A DNA stretch of 33,918 nucleotides from Prosthecobacter gellanilyticus (GCF_007992435.1 NZ_BKAG01000064.1:1-33918); one strand, 5' to 3'. Positions 7,977-15,634 are shown, counted from the stretch's first letter. Numbers and translations: made by a program. The notes: a model not told the origin generated them from the sequence alone.

Positions 7977-10202
7977 ATGTCTGCCAAGCCTACCATCATC
8001 TACACCCTGACCGACGAAGCCCCTCTTCTGGCCACCTACTCGTTCCTGCCCATCGTGCAGGCTTTCACGAAGTCGACCGGCATCGCGGTGGAGACACGGG
8101 ACATCTCGGTCGCGGCCCGTATCCTGGCAGTCTTCTCCGATCTCCTTCCGGAAGATCAGCGCGTGTCAGATGACCTCGCCTACCTCGGCAAGCTCTGCCT
8201 GGAGCCGACGACAAACATCATCAAGCTGCCCAACATTTCCGCCTCAGTGCCGCAGCTCAAGGCCGCCATCGCCGAGCTTCAGGCCAAAGGCTACAAGCTC
8301 CCCGATCTGCCTGAAAACCCGCAGACGGATGCTGAAAAAGATATCAAAGCTCGTTACGCCAAGGTCATGGGCAGCGCCGTGAACCCTGTGCTGCGTGAAG
8401 GCAATAGCGACCGCCGCGCTCCGAAGGCTGTCAAAGACTATGCCAAGGCTCATCCGCACTCCATGGGCAAGTGGAGCGCCGACTCCAAGACCAGCGTCGC
8501 CACGATGGGCGCGAATGATTTCCGCTCTAACGAAAAGTCTGTCACGGTCGATGCGGCCACAGACGTGAAGATCGAGTTCGTCGGCAAGGACGGCAGCACG
8601 AAGGTGCTCAAGGACAAGACCCCTCTCAAGGCGGGCGAGATCCTCGACTCCACCCGCATGAGCAAGAAGGCTCTCGTGACCTTCCTGGGCGAGCAGATCG
8701 CCAAGGCCAAGGCGGATGGCGTGCTCTTCTCCCTGCACATGAAGGCCACCATGATGAAGGTCAGCGACCCCATCATCTTCGGTCATGCCGTGCGTGTGTT
8801 CTTCAAGGACCTCCTCGCCAAGCACAGCGCTGCGCTTGCTGAGATCGGCGTGGACTTTAACAACGGCTTTGGCGACCTCGCCGCGAAGCTCGAAAAGCTC
8901 CCCGCTGACAAGAAGGCCGAGATCGAAGCCGACATCAAGGCGGCTTATGAGAGCGGCCCGGCCCTCGCCATGGTGAACAGCGACAAAGGCATCACTAACC
9001 TTCATGTGCCGAGTGATGTGATCGTGGATGCCTCCATGCCCGCCATGATCCGCGGCGGTGGCAAGATGTGGAACGCCGCCGGCAAGGAGCAGGACACACT
9101 TGCGGTTATTCCAGACAGCAGCTACGCCGGCATCTACCAGGCCGTGGTGGACTTCTGCAAGAAGAACGGCGCCCTCGATCCCAAGACCATGGGCAGCGTG
9201 CCAAACGTCGGCCTCATGGCCCAGGCCGCTGAAGAATACGGCAGCCATAACAAGACCTTCGAAGCTCCCGGCGATGGTGTGATCCGCGTCACCGACAGCA
9301 CCGGCAAGGTGCTCTTCGAACACGAAGTCGAGCAGGGTGACATCTGGCGCGCCTGCCAAACCAAAGATGCTCCGGTGCAGGATTGGGTGAAGCTCGCCGT
9401 CAACCGCGCCCGCGTCTCCAAGACTCCCGCCGTCTTCTGGCTGGACAAGACCCGCGCTCACGACGCGCAGATCATCGCCAAGGTGGAAAAATACCTCAAG
9501 GATCACGACACCACTGGTCTCGACATCCGCATCCTGCCACCGGCTGAAGCCTGCACCTTCTCCCTCGAGCGCATCGTCAAAGGTGAGGACACCATCTCCG
9601 TTACTGGCAACGTGCTGCGTGACTACAACACCGACCTCTTCCCCATCCTCGAAGTCGGCACTTCGGCGAAGATGCTCTCCATCGTTCCTCTCATGAACGG
9701 CGGCGGCCTCTTTGAGACCGGTGCCGGTGGCTCCGCGCCGAAGCACGTGCAGCAGTTCCTTGAGGAAAACTACCTCCGCTGGGACAGCCTCGGTGAGTTC
9801 TTCGCCCTCGCCCCGAGCTTCGAGCACATCGCTGACAGCTTCGGCGTCGCCAAGGCCAAGGTCCTCGCAGATACCCTTGATGCCGCCACCGGCAAGTTCC
9901 TCGAGAACGATCGCAGCCCCGGCCGCAAGCTCGGCACCATCGACAACCGCGGTTCCCACTTCTACCTCGCCCTCTACTGGGCCCAGGCTCTCGCCGAGCA
10001 GACCGCTGATGCTGAGCTCCAAGCCCAGTTCAAGCCCATCGCCGCCGAACTCACCGCCAACGAGCAGAAGATCGTCGCCGAGCTCCTCGCCGTCCAAGGC
10101 AAGCCCGTCGACGTCGGCGGCTACTTCAAGCCCGACGCCGCCAAAGCCGATGCGGCCCTTCGCCCCAGCGCCACGCTGAATGAGATTTTGGCGAAGGCGT
10201 GA
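7977..10202 (+). CDS. icd: Monomeric NADP-dependent isocitrate dehydrogenase
   Basis: The enzyme converts isocitrate to 2-oxoglutarate and CO2 with NADP in the TCA cycle. The 741 residues match the monomeric class (about 740), which is unrelated in length to the dimeric 45-kDa enzyme. Family-specific stretches are clear: ETRDISVAARILAVFSD near residue 38, NVGLMAQAAEEYGSHNKTF around 405-425, and DNRGSHFYLALYWAQALAEQ near 660-680. It is a stand-alone gene. Codon use is strongly biased to C-ending codons, which fits high expression. There is no Shine-Dalgarno sequence, since the leader before the ATG is pyrimidine-rich (TTCCTCCCC). A perfect hairpin follows 24 bp after the stop. Confidence 0.97.
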   Translation: MSAKPTIIYTLTDEAPLLATYSFLPIVQAFTKSTGIAVETRDISVAARILAVFSDLLPEDQRVSDDLAYLGKLCLEPTTNIIKLPNISASVPQLKAAIAELQAKGYKLPDLPENPQTDAEKDIKARYAKVMGSAVNPVLREGNSDRRAPKAVKDYAKAHPHSMGKWSADSKTSVATMGANDFRSNEKSVTVDAATDVKIEFVGKDGSTKVLKDKTPLKAGEILDSTRMSKKALVTFLGEQIAKAKADGVLFSLHMKATMMKVSDPIIFGHAVRVFFKDLLAKHSAALAEIGVDFNNGFGDLAAKLEKLPADKKAEIEADIKAAYESGPALAMVNSDKGITNLHVPSDVIVDASMPAMIRGGGKMWNAAGKEQDTLAVIPDSSYAGIYQAVVDFCKKNGALDPKTMGSVPNVGLMAQAAEEYGSHNKTFEAPGDGVIRVTDSTGKVLFEHEVEQGDIWRACQTKDAPVQDWVKLAVNRARVSKTPAVFWLDKTRAHDAQIIAKVEKYLKDHDTTGLDIRILPPAEACTFSLERIVKGEDTISVTGNVLRDYNTDLFPILEVGTSAKMLSIVPLMNGGGLFETGAGGSAPKHVQQFLEENYLRWDSLGEFFALAPSFEHIADSFGVAKAKVLADTLDAATGKFLENDRSPGRKLGTIDNRGSHFYLALYWAQALAEQTADAELQAQFKPIAAELTANEQKIVAELLAVQGKPVDVGGYFKPDAAKADAALRPSATLNEILAKA

Positions 10203-10226
10203 TCTTGCGAATGAAGGAGTTGATGC

Positions 10227-10256
10227 GGGCCACTATTTTTGACCAGATAGTGGCCC
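10227..10256. repeat. Perfect 10-bp hairpin abutting a start codon
   Basis: GGGCCACTAT (10227-10236) and ATAGTGGCCC (10247-10256) are exact reverse complements around a 10-nt loop. The right arm ends on the base before the ATG of the Cys/His-module gene. No T-tract follows, so it is not a standard terminator for icd. It could be an operator, an icd 3'-end stabiliser, or a leader structure that controls access to the start codon. Confidence 0.7.
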
Positions 10257-10823
10257 ATGCATCACCTCTATTTCCCGCCGTGTCCTGTCCATGGGCCTAT
10301 TGATCCGCCCGTGCCATACGGGCATCTGGGGAGCCGTGGAGCGATTCCTAACAAATGCGGCAGCTGCGAACTAAGTTTCGAGGGTGGATGTTGCCGGTTT
10401 ATGGACAAGTTGAACCGCTACATGCACTTGGACTTTGGTCCATGTGGTATTCATGGACCAACCGACCCGGTGGTTTATGAAGACAGATATATCCGCGCGA
10501 AAGTCGAGATCCCCCGCAAATGTCTAAGGTGTTGCTTTTTGTTCAACGACATTATCCATGGGTTTTCCTGCCGTAAGGACGCTGAGAAGTGGGGAGATTG
10601 CTATCGCGGTCTCGATTGGGGACAGTGGCAGCCAGATCGCATCTTCTTTGATCTACCTCACCCCAAAGTCACGACCAAAGCTCTGGCTGATGCTGCGCAC
10701 GTGAACGACCTGAAAGCGTTTGTGATCGAGTATCGCCGCGCTAATCCGGGGCTTTCTATGGACGAGGCGCGACGAGACTTTGCCCGAATCCGGGAGCTTA
10801 TCTCAAGTGGGGCAGAGGGCTGA
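10257..10823 (+). CDS. Unknown protein with duplicated Cys/His (zinc-like) module
   Basis: I do not recognise a family for this 188-residue protein. It contains two copies of one module. Copy 1 (about residues 3-46) and copy 2 (about 57-106) share H-L-x-F-x-P-C-x2-H-G-P-x-D-P, then I-P-x-K-C-x2-C, then a later Cys. The candidate ligands are C9, H12, C34, C37 in copy 1 and C63, H66, C89, C92 in copy 2, a C-x2-H...C-x2-C arrangement typical of small zinc folds. The C-terminal 60 residues are charged and helical-looking (LADAAHVNDLKAF, SMDEARRDFARIREL). An in-frame TAG lies just upstream, so the ATG is the earliest possible ATG start. Codon bias is weaker than in the adjacent icd gene. Nucleic-acid or protein binding is inference only. 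Confidence 0.7.
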   Translation: MHHLYFPPCPVHGPIDPPVPYGHLGSRGAIPNKCGSCELSFEGGCCRFMDKLNRYMHLDFGPCGIHGPTDPVVYEDRYIRAKVEIPRKCLRCCFLFNDIIHGFSCRKDAEKWGDCYRGLDWGQWQPDRIFFDLPHPKVTTKALADAAHVNDLKAFVIEYRRANPGLSMDEARRDFARIRELISSGAEG

Positions 10824-10839
10824 CAAAGTGCCCGGCGTT

Positions 10840-10883
10840 CGTCATGAAACCGTCAATAAAGTGTCATTAAACCGTCATGAAAA
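10840..10883 (+). promoter_or_regulatory. Four tandem 11-bp repeats resembling a double PHO box
   Basis: Four head-to-tail 11-bp units begin at 10840, 10851, 10862 and 10873, with consensus YGTCATKAAAC. Unit 2 deviates most. PhoB-type regulators bind 11-bp direct repeats of the form TGTCAT plus an AT-rich tail, so sequence and spacing both fit. A CATATC stretch at 10893-10898 lies about nine bases after the last unit, where a Pho promoter -10 would sit for rightward transcription. Both flanking genes end here (stops at 10823 and 10897), so the target is unclear. Confidence 0.6.
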
Positions 10884-10896
10884 TTGGTCTTTCATA

Positions 10897-11841
10897 TCAC
10901 GACAGCCGGATCAAAGTTTTCCTCAGCTGCTGCGCCACATTGGCCGGGCTGTCGCCGAACAAACGTTTGAACTCACGGCTGAACTGGGAGGCGCTTTCGT
11001 AGCCGACTTCCATGGCGGCGCTGCTGGCGTTGATGCCCTCATGCACCATCAGCATGCGTGCTTTGTGCAGGCGCACGTTCTTGAGGTATTGCAGCGGTGA
11101 GAAGGAGGTCACGGACTTGAAGTGCGCATGAAAAGTGGACACGCTCATGCCGGCCTCACTGGCCAGGGTGGGAAGGTCATGGGTGCGCGCATAGTCGGTG
11201 TTCAGCTTGGTCATCACGCGGCCAATCTGGCCGAAATGACTGTGCGGTGCGGCGAGCGCACGGAGATTGTGCCCCAGCGGTCCATTCAACACACGATACG
11301 TAATCTCCCGCACAATCTGCGGTCCCAGGATGCGTGCATCATCCGCATGGCGCAGGCACTCCACCAGACGCGTCGCGGCATCACCCAGACGATCATCCAG
11401 TTCGGAGGACTGGATGGCCTGCGGCGACGCGCTGTTCAGCGGCGGCTGCTCCACATGCATCAGCAGTTCCGCCACCAGCGCCGGTGTCACGCCGATGGAC
11501 AAGCCTAACAAAGGTTCATCCTCGCTGCCTTCGGTTTCACATTCAAAGGGCAGCGGCATCGCCAGCACCAGGAAGTGGTTCGCGTCATAGACAAACTTCT
11601 TCCCCGCCAGATAGCCGGACTTCCGGCCCTGCGCTACGATGACGATGCTCGGTTCATAGGACACTTGTGTCCTAGGCACCTCCATCGTTGAGCGCATGAA
11701 TTTCACGCCTGCGAGCCGCGACGGACTGAAGCCCTGCCCGCGTACCTGATCCGCCAGCAACTCCACAAAGCGTTGATATTTTGGCGGATGCAGCGGTGGT
11801 CTCTGACGAGAGGATGAGGCGCGTGCGGACTTGGTTTTCAT
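10897..11841 (-). CDS. AraC-family transcriptional regulator (YqhC-like)
   Basis: The 314-residue protein has an N-terminal AraC_N-type sensor domain (about 40-200) with STMEVPRTQVSYEPSIVIVAQG and GYLAGKKFVYDANHFLVL. The C-terminal double helix-turn-helix (about 215-305) includes LPTLASEAGMSVSTFHAHFK and the second-helix signature VGYESASQFSREFKRLFG. This is the architecture of E. coli YqhC, which controls aldehyde-detoxifying reductases. It is transcribed divergently from an SDR-SDR-alcohol dehydrogenase cluster, which is its likely target. A dyad in the shared 171-bp gap may be its operator. The start codon has no Shine-Dalgarno sequence. Confidence 0.92.
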   Translation of the reverse strand: MKTKSARASSSRQRPPLHPPKYQRFVELLADQVRGQGFSPSRLAGVKFMRSTMEVPRTQVSYEPSIVIVAQGRKSGYLAGKKFVYDANHFLVLAMPLPFECETEGSEDEPLLGLSIGVTPALVAELLMHVEQPPLNSASPQAIQSSELDDRLGDAATRLVECLRHADDARILGPQIVREITYRVLNGPLGHNLRALAAPHSHFGQIGRVMTKLNTDYARTHDLPTLASEAGMSVSTFHAHFKSVTSFSPLQYLKNVRLHKARMLMVHEGINASSAAMEVGYESASQFSREFKRLFGDSPANVAQQLRKTLIRLS

Positions 11842-11873
11842 GGATGAATAGGCAAGGTATAGTCACACATATC

Positions 11874-11906
11874 TGCCAATTATCTCACAGATCGGAGAAT
11901 TAGGCA
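11874..11906. promoter_or_regulatory. Candidate AraC operator dyad in divergent promoter region
   Basis: Arms TGCCAATTATCTC (11874-11886) and GAGAATTAGGCA (11895-11906) form an imperfect dyad. The right arm read in reverse complement gives TGCC-T-AATT-CTC, differing by small insertions. It is centred between the divergent AraC and SDR genes, so it could serve both. Inferred from symmetry and position only. Confidence 0.35.
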
Positions 11907-12012
11907 AATCTTCCGGAGGTCTAGGTCTAGCGGCAAAACAGGAGTGCCCCTAGAAGTGGAGACGTCAGAAGCGAAGGAAATTGACCCTTCACAAACTCAA
12001 CAAACAAACATC

Positions 12013-12771
12013 ATGAACTCCTCCAACACATCCTCCTCCAACACATCCTCCTCGAAAGTCATTCTGATCACCGGCGCCAGCAGCGGCATTGGTGAGGCCA
12101 CCGCCCGTCATCTCTCCGCGAAAGGTCACAGCATTGTCCTCGGCGCTCGCCGCACGGACCGCCTGGAAAAACTCGCCACTGAACTTCGTGCCGCCGGTGG
12201 CACGGTGGAGTATCGCGCTCTGGATGTCGCGAACCTCGCAGACATGCAGGCCTTCGCGAACTTCGCGTTGGAAAAATTTGGACGCATTGATGTCATCGTG
12301 AACAATGCCGGCGTCATGCCGCTTTCTCCTCTTGCCGAACTGAAGATCGACGAATGGAACCGCATGATCGATGTGAACATCCGCGGCGTGCTGCATGGTA
12401 TCGCCGCCGTGCTCCCGCACATGACGAAGCGCAAATCCGGCCACGTGATCAATGTGTCCTCGATCGGCGGGCACCAGGTCTGGCCGAGCTGCGCGGTCTA
12501 CTGCGGCACCAAGTTCGCCGTGCGTGCCATCTCCGAAGGCCTGCGCCAGGAAACTCGCGACATCCGCGTGACCATCGTCTCACCCGGTGTGGTCGAGTCT
12601 GAGCTCGCGGATACCATCTCAGATCCCGGCACCCGCGCTGCCATGCAGGAGTTCCGCAAGGTCGCTCTCACGCCTGATGCCATCGCTCGAGGTGTCGCCT
12701 ATGCCATCGAGCAGCCCGGTGACGTGGACGTCAATGAACTCATCATCCGCCCCACCGCTGGCGCTCAGTAA
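12013..12771 (+). CDS. SDR oxidoreductase with Ser/Asn/Thr-rich N-terminus
   Basis: I start at the ATG before AACTCCTCC. An alternative start 69 bases upstream adds sequence unlike any SDR. The 252-residue product has TGASSGIG at residues 20-27, NNAGVMPLSP in the middle, the VSSIGG serine and the YCGTK Tyr/Lys pair. It resembles YdfG-like classical SDRs. Residues 2-14 are a low-complexity NSSNTSSSNTSSS stretch encoded by a 15-bp unit present twice (12025-12054), an addition not needed for the fold. It is the first gene of the cluster divergent from the AraC regulator and likely under its control. The leader is A/C-rich (CAACAAACAAACATC) with no Shine-Dalgarno sequence. Confidence 0.92.
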   Translation: MNSSNTSSSNTSSSKVILITGASSGIGEATARHLSAKGHSIVLGARRTDRLEKLATELRAAGGTVEYRALDVANLADMQAFANFALEKFGRIDVIVNNAGVMPLSPLAELKIDEWNRMIDVNIRGVLHGIAAVLPHMTKRKSGHVINVSSIGGHQVWPSCAVYCGTKFAVRAISEGLRQETRDIRVTIVSPGVVESELADTISDPGTRAAMQEFRKVALTPDAIARGVAYAIEQPGDVDVNELIIRPTAGAQ

Positions 12772-12809
12772 TGCCTCGTTAAAACCTCGACCCCTTTAAC
12801 TTCGCCCGT

Positions 12810-13571
12810 ATGAAACACGAAAAAAAGATCGCCCTCGTCACCGGCAGCAGTCGTGGTCTGGGCCGCAACATTGCCCTCACCCTCGCTAAATCAGGCGCGG
12901 ACATCATCGTCACCTATCGCTCCGGCAAGGCCGAGGGTGATGAGGTTGTGAAAGAGATCCAGGCACTCGGCCGCAAAGCCGTGACTCTGCAGATCGACAC
13001 CGCCAAGACCAGCACCTTCGAGGCCTTCGCCGCATCCTTGAAGGAAGCCCTCACCACCACATGGCAGCGCGAGAGCTTCGACTTTCTCATCAACAACGCG
13101 GGCATTGACCGCAAGTCGCCCTTCGCCGAGACCACGGAGCAGGACTTTGACGAGCTCATGAACGTCCATCTCAAAGGCGTCTACTTTCTCACGCAGAAGC
13201 TTCTGCCCTTGATCGCCGATGGTGGCCGCATCGTGAACACGTCCACGGGTCTCGCCCGCTTCAGCATCCCTGGTTATGCCGCCTATGCCTCCATGAAAGG
13301 CGCCATCGAGGTGCTCACACGCTACCTCGCCAAAGAGCTCGGCCCCCGCCGCATCAGCGCGAATGTGGTGGCTCCGGGCATCATCGAGACCGACTTCACC
13401 CGCGAGGCGCTTTCGCATCCCGGTGCGCGGGAGTTTATGAACTCGGCCATCGCTCTTGGCCGTGTCGGCGTGCCAGATGACATCGGCGGCGTGGTGAACT
13501 TCCTCTGCTCCGAGGAAGGCCGCTGGGTGAATGCGCAGCGTGTGGAGGCGTCCGGGGGAATGTTTCTGTAA
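12810..13571 (+). CDS. SDR oxidoreductase (FabG-like)
   Basis: The 253-residue protein shows TGSSRGLG at residues 11-18, INNAGID in the middle, the active-site serine in NTSTG and the YASMK Tyr/Lys pair. VVAPGIIETDF and a glycine-rich end (EASGGMFL) follow. These are classical SDR features most similar to 3-oxoacyl-reductase/glucose-dehydrogenase-like members. It follows the previous SDR by 38 bp in the same direction, so the pair is probably one transcript. The substrate is unknown, and carbonyl detoxification is suggested by the neighbouring AraC regulator and alcohol dehydrogenase. Confidence 0.93.
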   Translation: MKHEKKIALVTGSSRGLGRNIALTLAKSGADIIVTYRSGKAEGDEVVKEIQALGRKAVTLQIDTAKTSTFEAFAASLKEALTTTWQRESFDFLINNAGIDRKSPFAETTEQDFDELMNVHLKGVYFLTQKLLPLIADGGRIVNTSTGLARFSIPGYAAYASMKGAIEVLTRYLAKELGPRRISANVVAPGIIETDFTREALSHPGAREFMNSAIALGRVGVPDDIGGVVNFLCSEEGRWVNAQRVEASGGMFL

Positions 13572-13656
13572 TTCTCATCCCGGATTCAAAACTCCTGAGG
13601 CGAGCCTGCCTTCCCAATCGTTTGGTTTTCTGCTTCACCCTCATCCCCTGACCTCT

Positions 13657-14715
13657 ATGCCCACTGCCAAAGCCTACGCTGCTTCCAGCGCCACCTCACC
13701 CCTTGCCTCCACCAGCATTCCGCGCCGTGCTCCCACGGATCGTGATGTCGAACTCGAAATCCTCTACTGCGGCGTCTGCCATTCCGACCTTCATCAGGTG
13801 CGCAATGAATGGAAAGCCCTGCCGACGGTATATCCCTGCGTGCCTGGTCATGAGATCGTGGGGCGCGTGACGCAGGTGGGATCCGCCGTCACGAAGTATC
13901 AGGAGGGAGACATCGTCGGCGTCGGCTGTCTGGTGGACTCGGATCATACCTGCCCGAGCTGTGAGGCGGACCTGGAGCAGTTCTGCCCACGCGCCGCCTT
14001 CACTTATAACTCACGCGACAAGCACGGCACTGCGCCCGTGACGTATGGCGGTTACTCCAGCAGCATCGTGGTGGATGAGCGGTTCGTGCTGAAGGTGCCG
14101 ACGAATCTGGAACTCGCAGGAGTGGCGCCGCTGCTTTGCGCTGGCATCACCAGTTATTCCCCCATCCGCCGCTGGGGCGATATCAAGGGCAAGAAGGTGG
14201 GAATTCTCGGCCTCGGTGGCCTGGGGCACATGGGAGTGAAGTTTGCCCATGCCTTCGGCGCTCACACGGTGGTGCTCACAAGCTCGGCTAACAAAAAAGA
14301 AGATGCGCTGCGCCTGGGGGCCGACGAGGTCGTGGTGACCCGCGACCCCGGCGAGATGAGGAAGCATGCCTCCAGCTTCGATTTCATTCTCGACACCGTT
14401 TCTGCGGATCACGATATCAACACGTATCTAAACCTGCTGAAGATCGATGGCACGCTTACGCTCGTCGGTGCCCCGGACAAGCCCATGCCTGTCGCTGCCT
14501 TCGGTCTCATCTTTGGTCGCAAGCGTCTCGCCGGATCCCTCATTGGCGGTATCGCCGAGACGCAGGAGATGCTGGACTTCTGCGGCGAGCATAACATCAC
14601 GTCGGATGTGGAGGTCATCGCCATCCAGCAGATCAACGAAGCCTATGACCGGCTGGTGAAGTCGGATGTGAAGTATCGCTTCTCCATCGACATGGCCTCG
14701 CTGAAGAACGGGTGA
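13657..14715 (+). CDS. Zinc-dependent alcohol/aldehyde reductase (YahK/CAD type)
   Basis: The start MPTAKAYAASS is the usual N-terminus for this family, so I use this ATG and not one 126 bases upstream. The 352-residue protein has catalytic zinc ligands in CGVCHSD (C41) and GHE (H65, E66) and a Rossmann motif GLGGLGHMG. It matches the cinnamyl-alcohol-dehydrogenase/YahK group, which reduces many aldehydes with NADPH. The structural zinc lobe reads VDSDHTCPSC and then C110, so Asp96 stands where family members have the first Cys, leaving C99, C102 and C110. It lies 85 bp after the second SDR gene and is probably the third member of the AraC-controlled cluster. Confidence 0.94.
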   Translation: MPTAKAYAASSATSPLASTSIPRRAPTDRDVELEILYCGVCHSDLHQVRNEWKALPTVYPCVPGHEIVGRVTQVGSAVTKYQEGDIVGVGCLVDSDHTCPSCEADLEQFCPRAAFTYNSRDKHGTAPVTYGGYSSSIVVDERFVLKVPTNLELAGVAPLLCAGITSYSPIRRWGDIKGKKVGILGLGGLGHMGVKFAHAFGAHTVVLTSSANKKEDALRLGADEVVVTRDPGEMRKHASSFDFILDTVSADHDINTYLNLLKIDGTLTLVGAPDKPMPVAAFGLIFGRKRLAGSLIGGIAETQEMLDFCGEHNITSDVEVIAIQQINEAYDRLVKSDVKYRFSIDMASLKNG

Positions 14716-14731
14716 GTACGCTTGTCACGGC

Positions 14732-15274
14732 TCATGCTGCTGGTCCGAAGAGCTTGAGATACTCATCCTCCAGCCGCATGAGCGTGCTCCAGAAGGGCGG
14801 TTGCTGGCTGCCCTCCAGCTTCGCCACCAGCACCGTGAGGTGGATGTGCCAGCCGCCGGAGACATCCAAGACCTCCTTGTGGTTAGGCAAGTTCCGGTGA
14901 GTCAGCGTGAGCTTCACCTTATCCCCCTGAGGTTCGAGCTCGAAGATCACCTCCCCCTCGCCCCACTGGAAGGCATACAGCTTCGGCGGCTCGCAGCGGG
15001 TTACCACCGCATCTGTCTCGATGTCGTCAGCCGCGTGAGACTTGTATTTCTCCGGCACCTCCTCCGGGCCGGGAGCCAGCGTCTTGTTGTTGAAAGTCAG
15101 CTTCATGGGCGCGCCGGGCTTCTTCTCCGCAGTGCCGCCACAGAACCACTGGCTGCGCTTGTCCACATCGGTGATGAATTCCCACACGCGCTCCACAGGG
15201 CCGGGCAGCATGCGGACAAAGCGTACCTCGGCAGAGTTGACGAGCGTTCCGTGGTCTTGGTTGAGCGGGTTCAT
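14732..15274 (-). CDS. AHSA1/SRPBCC-family protein
   Basis: The 180-residue protein matches the AHSA1-like branch of the SRPBCC fold. It opens its domain with VRFVRMLPGPVERVWEFITD and continues SQWFCGG, with later beta strands such as YAFQWGEGEVIFELEP and a C-terminal helix after SGGWHIHL. These proteins form a hydrophobic cavity that binds ligands of varied kinds. Its ATG overlaps the end of the arsR-like gene by 4 bp (ATGA), so the two are translationally coupled. ArsR-AHSA1 pairs are common in bacteria and are often self-regulating. The true ligand is unknown. Confidence 0.9.
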   Translation of the reverse strand: MNPLNQDHGTLVNSAEVRFVRMLPGPVERVWEFITDVDKRSQWFCGGTAEKKPGAPMKLTFNNKTLAPGPEEVPEKYKSHAADDIETDAVVTRCEPPKLYAFQWGEGEVIFELEPQGDKVKLTLTHRNLPNHKEVLDVSGGWHIHLTVLVAKLEGSQQPPFWSTLMRLEDEYLKLFGPAA

Positions 15275-15609
15275 GGTTGTCTGCCTTTCTTTCTAGGTTT
15301 GTTTTTCTCATCATCGGCACGCAGCGCCGCTTCGAGCGCATCCAGCCGTCGGTTCCAATAATTCATCGTGGAGACCAGCCAGGCCTGGATCTGCTGCAGC
15401 CCCGCCGGATTCAGCGTCTGAATGCGTGACTGCCCCTCCACACGCGAGCTGACCAGCCCAGCCTCCCGCAATACCTTCAGATGCTGCGAGATGGCTGGAG
15501 CGCTCATGTCGAACTTCCCCACAATCTCCCCCACGGTGCGATCCTTCCGCGCCAGCATTTCCACAATGCGGCGTCTCGTCGGATCAGCGATGGCTTCCAG
15601 GCTTTCCAT
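15271..15609 (-). CDS. ArsR-family transcriptional repressor
   Basis: The 112-residue winged-helix protein opens with IADPTRRRIVEMLARKDRTV and carries the recognition region FDMSAPAISQHLKVLREAGLV, then a wing (RVEGQSRIQTLNP). No Cys pair of the arsenic- or metal-sensing kind is present. It therefore belongs with the ArsR-like regulators linked to SRPBCC partners rather than with metal sensors. It overlaps the AHSA1 gene by 4 bp. A perfect dyad lies just upstream of the start and is the probable autoregulatory operator. Confidence 0.93.
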   Translation of the reverse strand: MESLEAIADPTRRRIVEMLARKDRTVGEIVGKFDMSAPAISQHLKVLREAGLVSSRVEGQSRIQTLNPAGLQQIQAWLVSTMNYWNRRLDALEAALRADDEKNKPRKKGRQP

Positions 15610-15618
15610 GCCTATAAA

Positions 15619-15634
15619 TTAAGTGAATACTTAA
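15619..15634. promoter_or_regulatory. Probable ArsR operator
   Basis: TTAAGT and ACTTAA form a perfect 6-bp dyad with a GAAT spacer, ten bases upstream of the ArsR start codon. The AT-rich dyad is typical for ArsR/SmtB sites. A TTGCTT at about -35 distance on the minus strand suggests the operator lies within the promoter. Confidence 0.6.

Noticed and set aside
10840..10883. CRISPR array or plasmid-type iterons.
   Set aside because: The units are 11 bp with no spacers, and no cas, rep or par genes are nearby. PhoB-like spacing is the better explanation.
10780..11100. Plus-strand open frame spanning the PHO-box-like array and antisense to the AraC gene.
   Set aside because: Composition is that of a shadow of the AraC gene and it starts inside the preceding gene. 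Any rightward transcript here is more likely non-coding.
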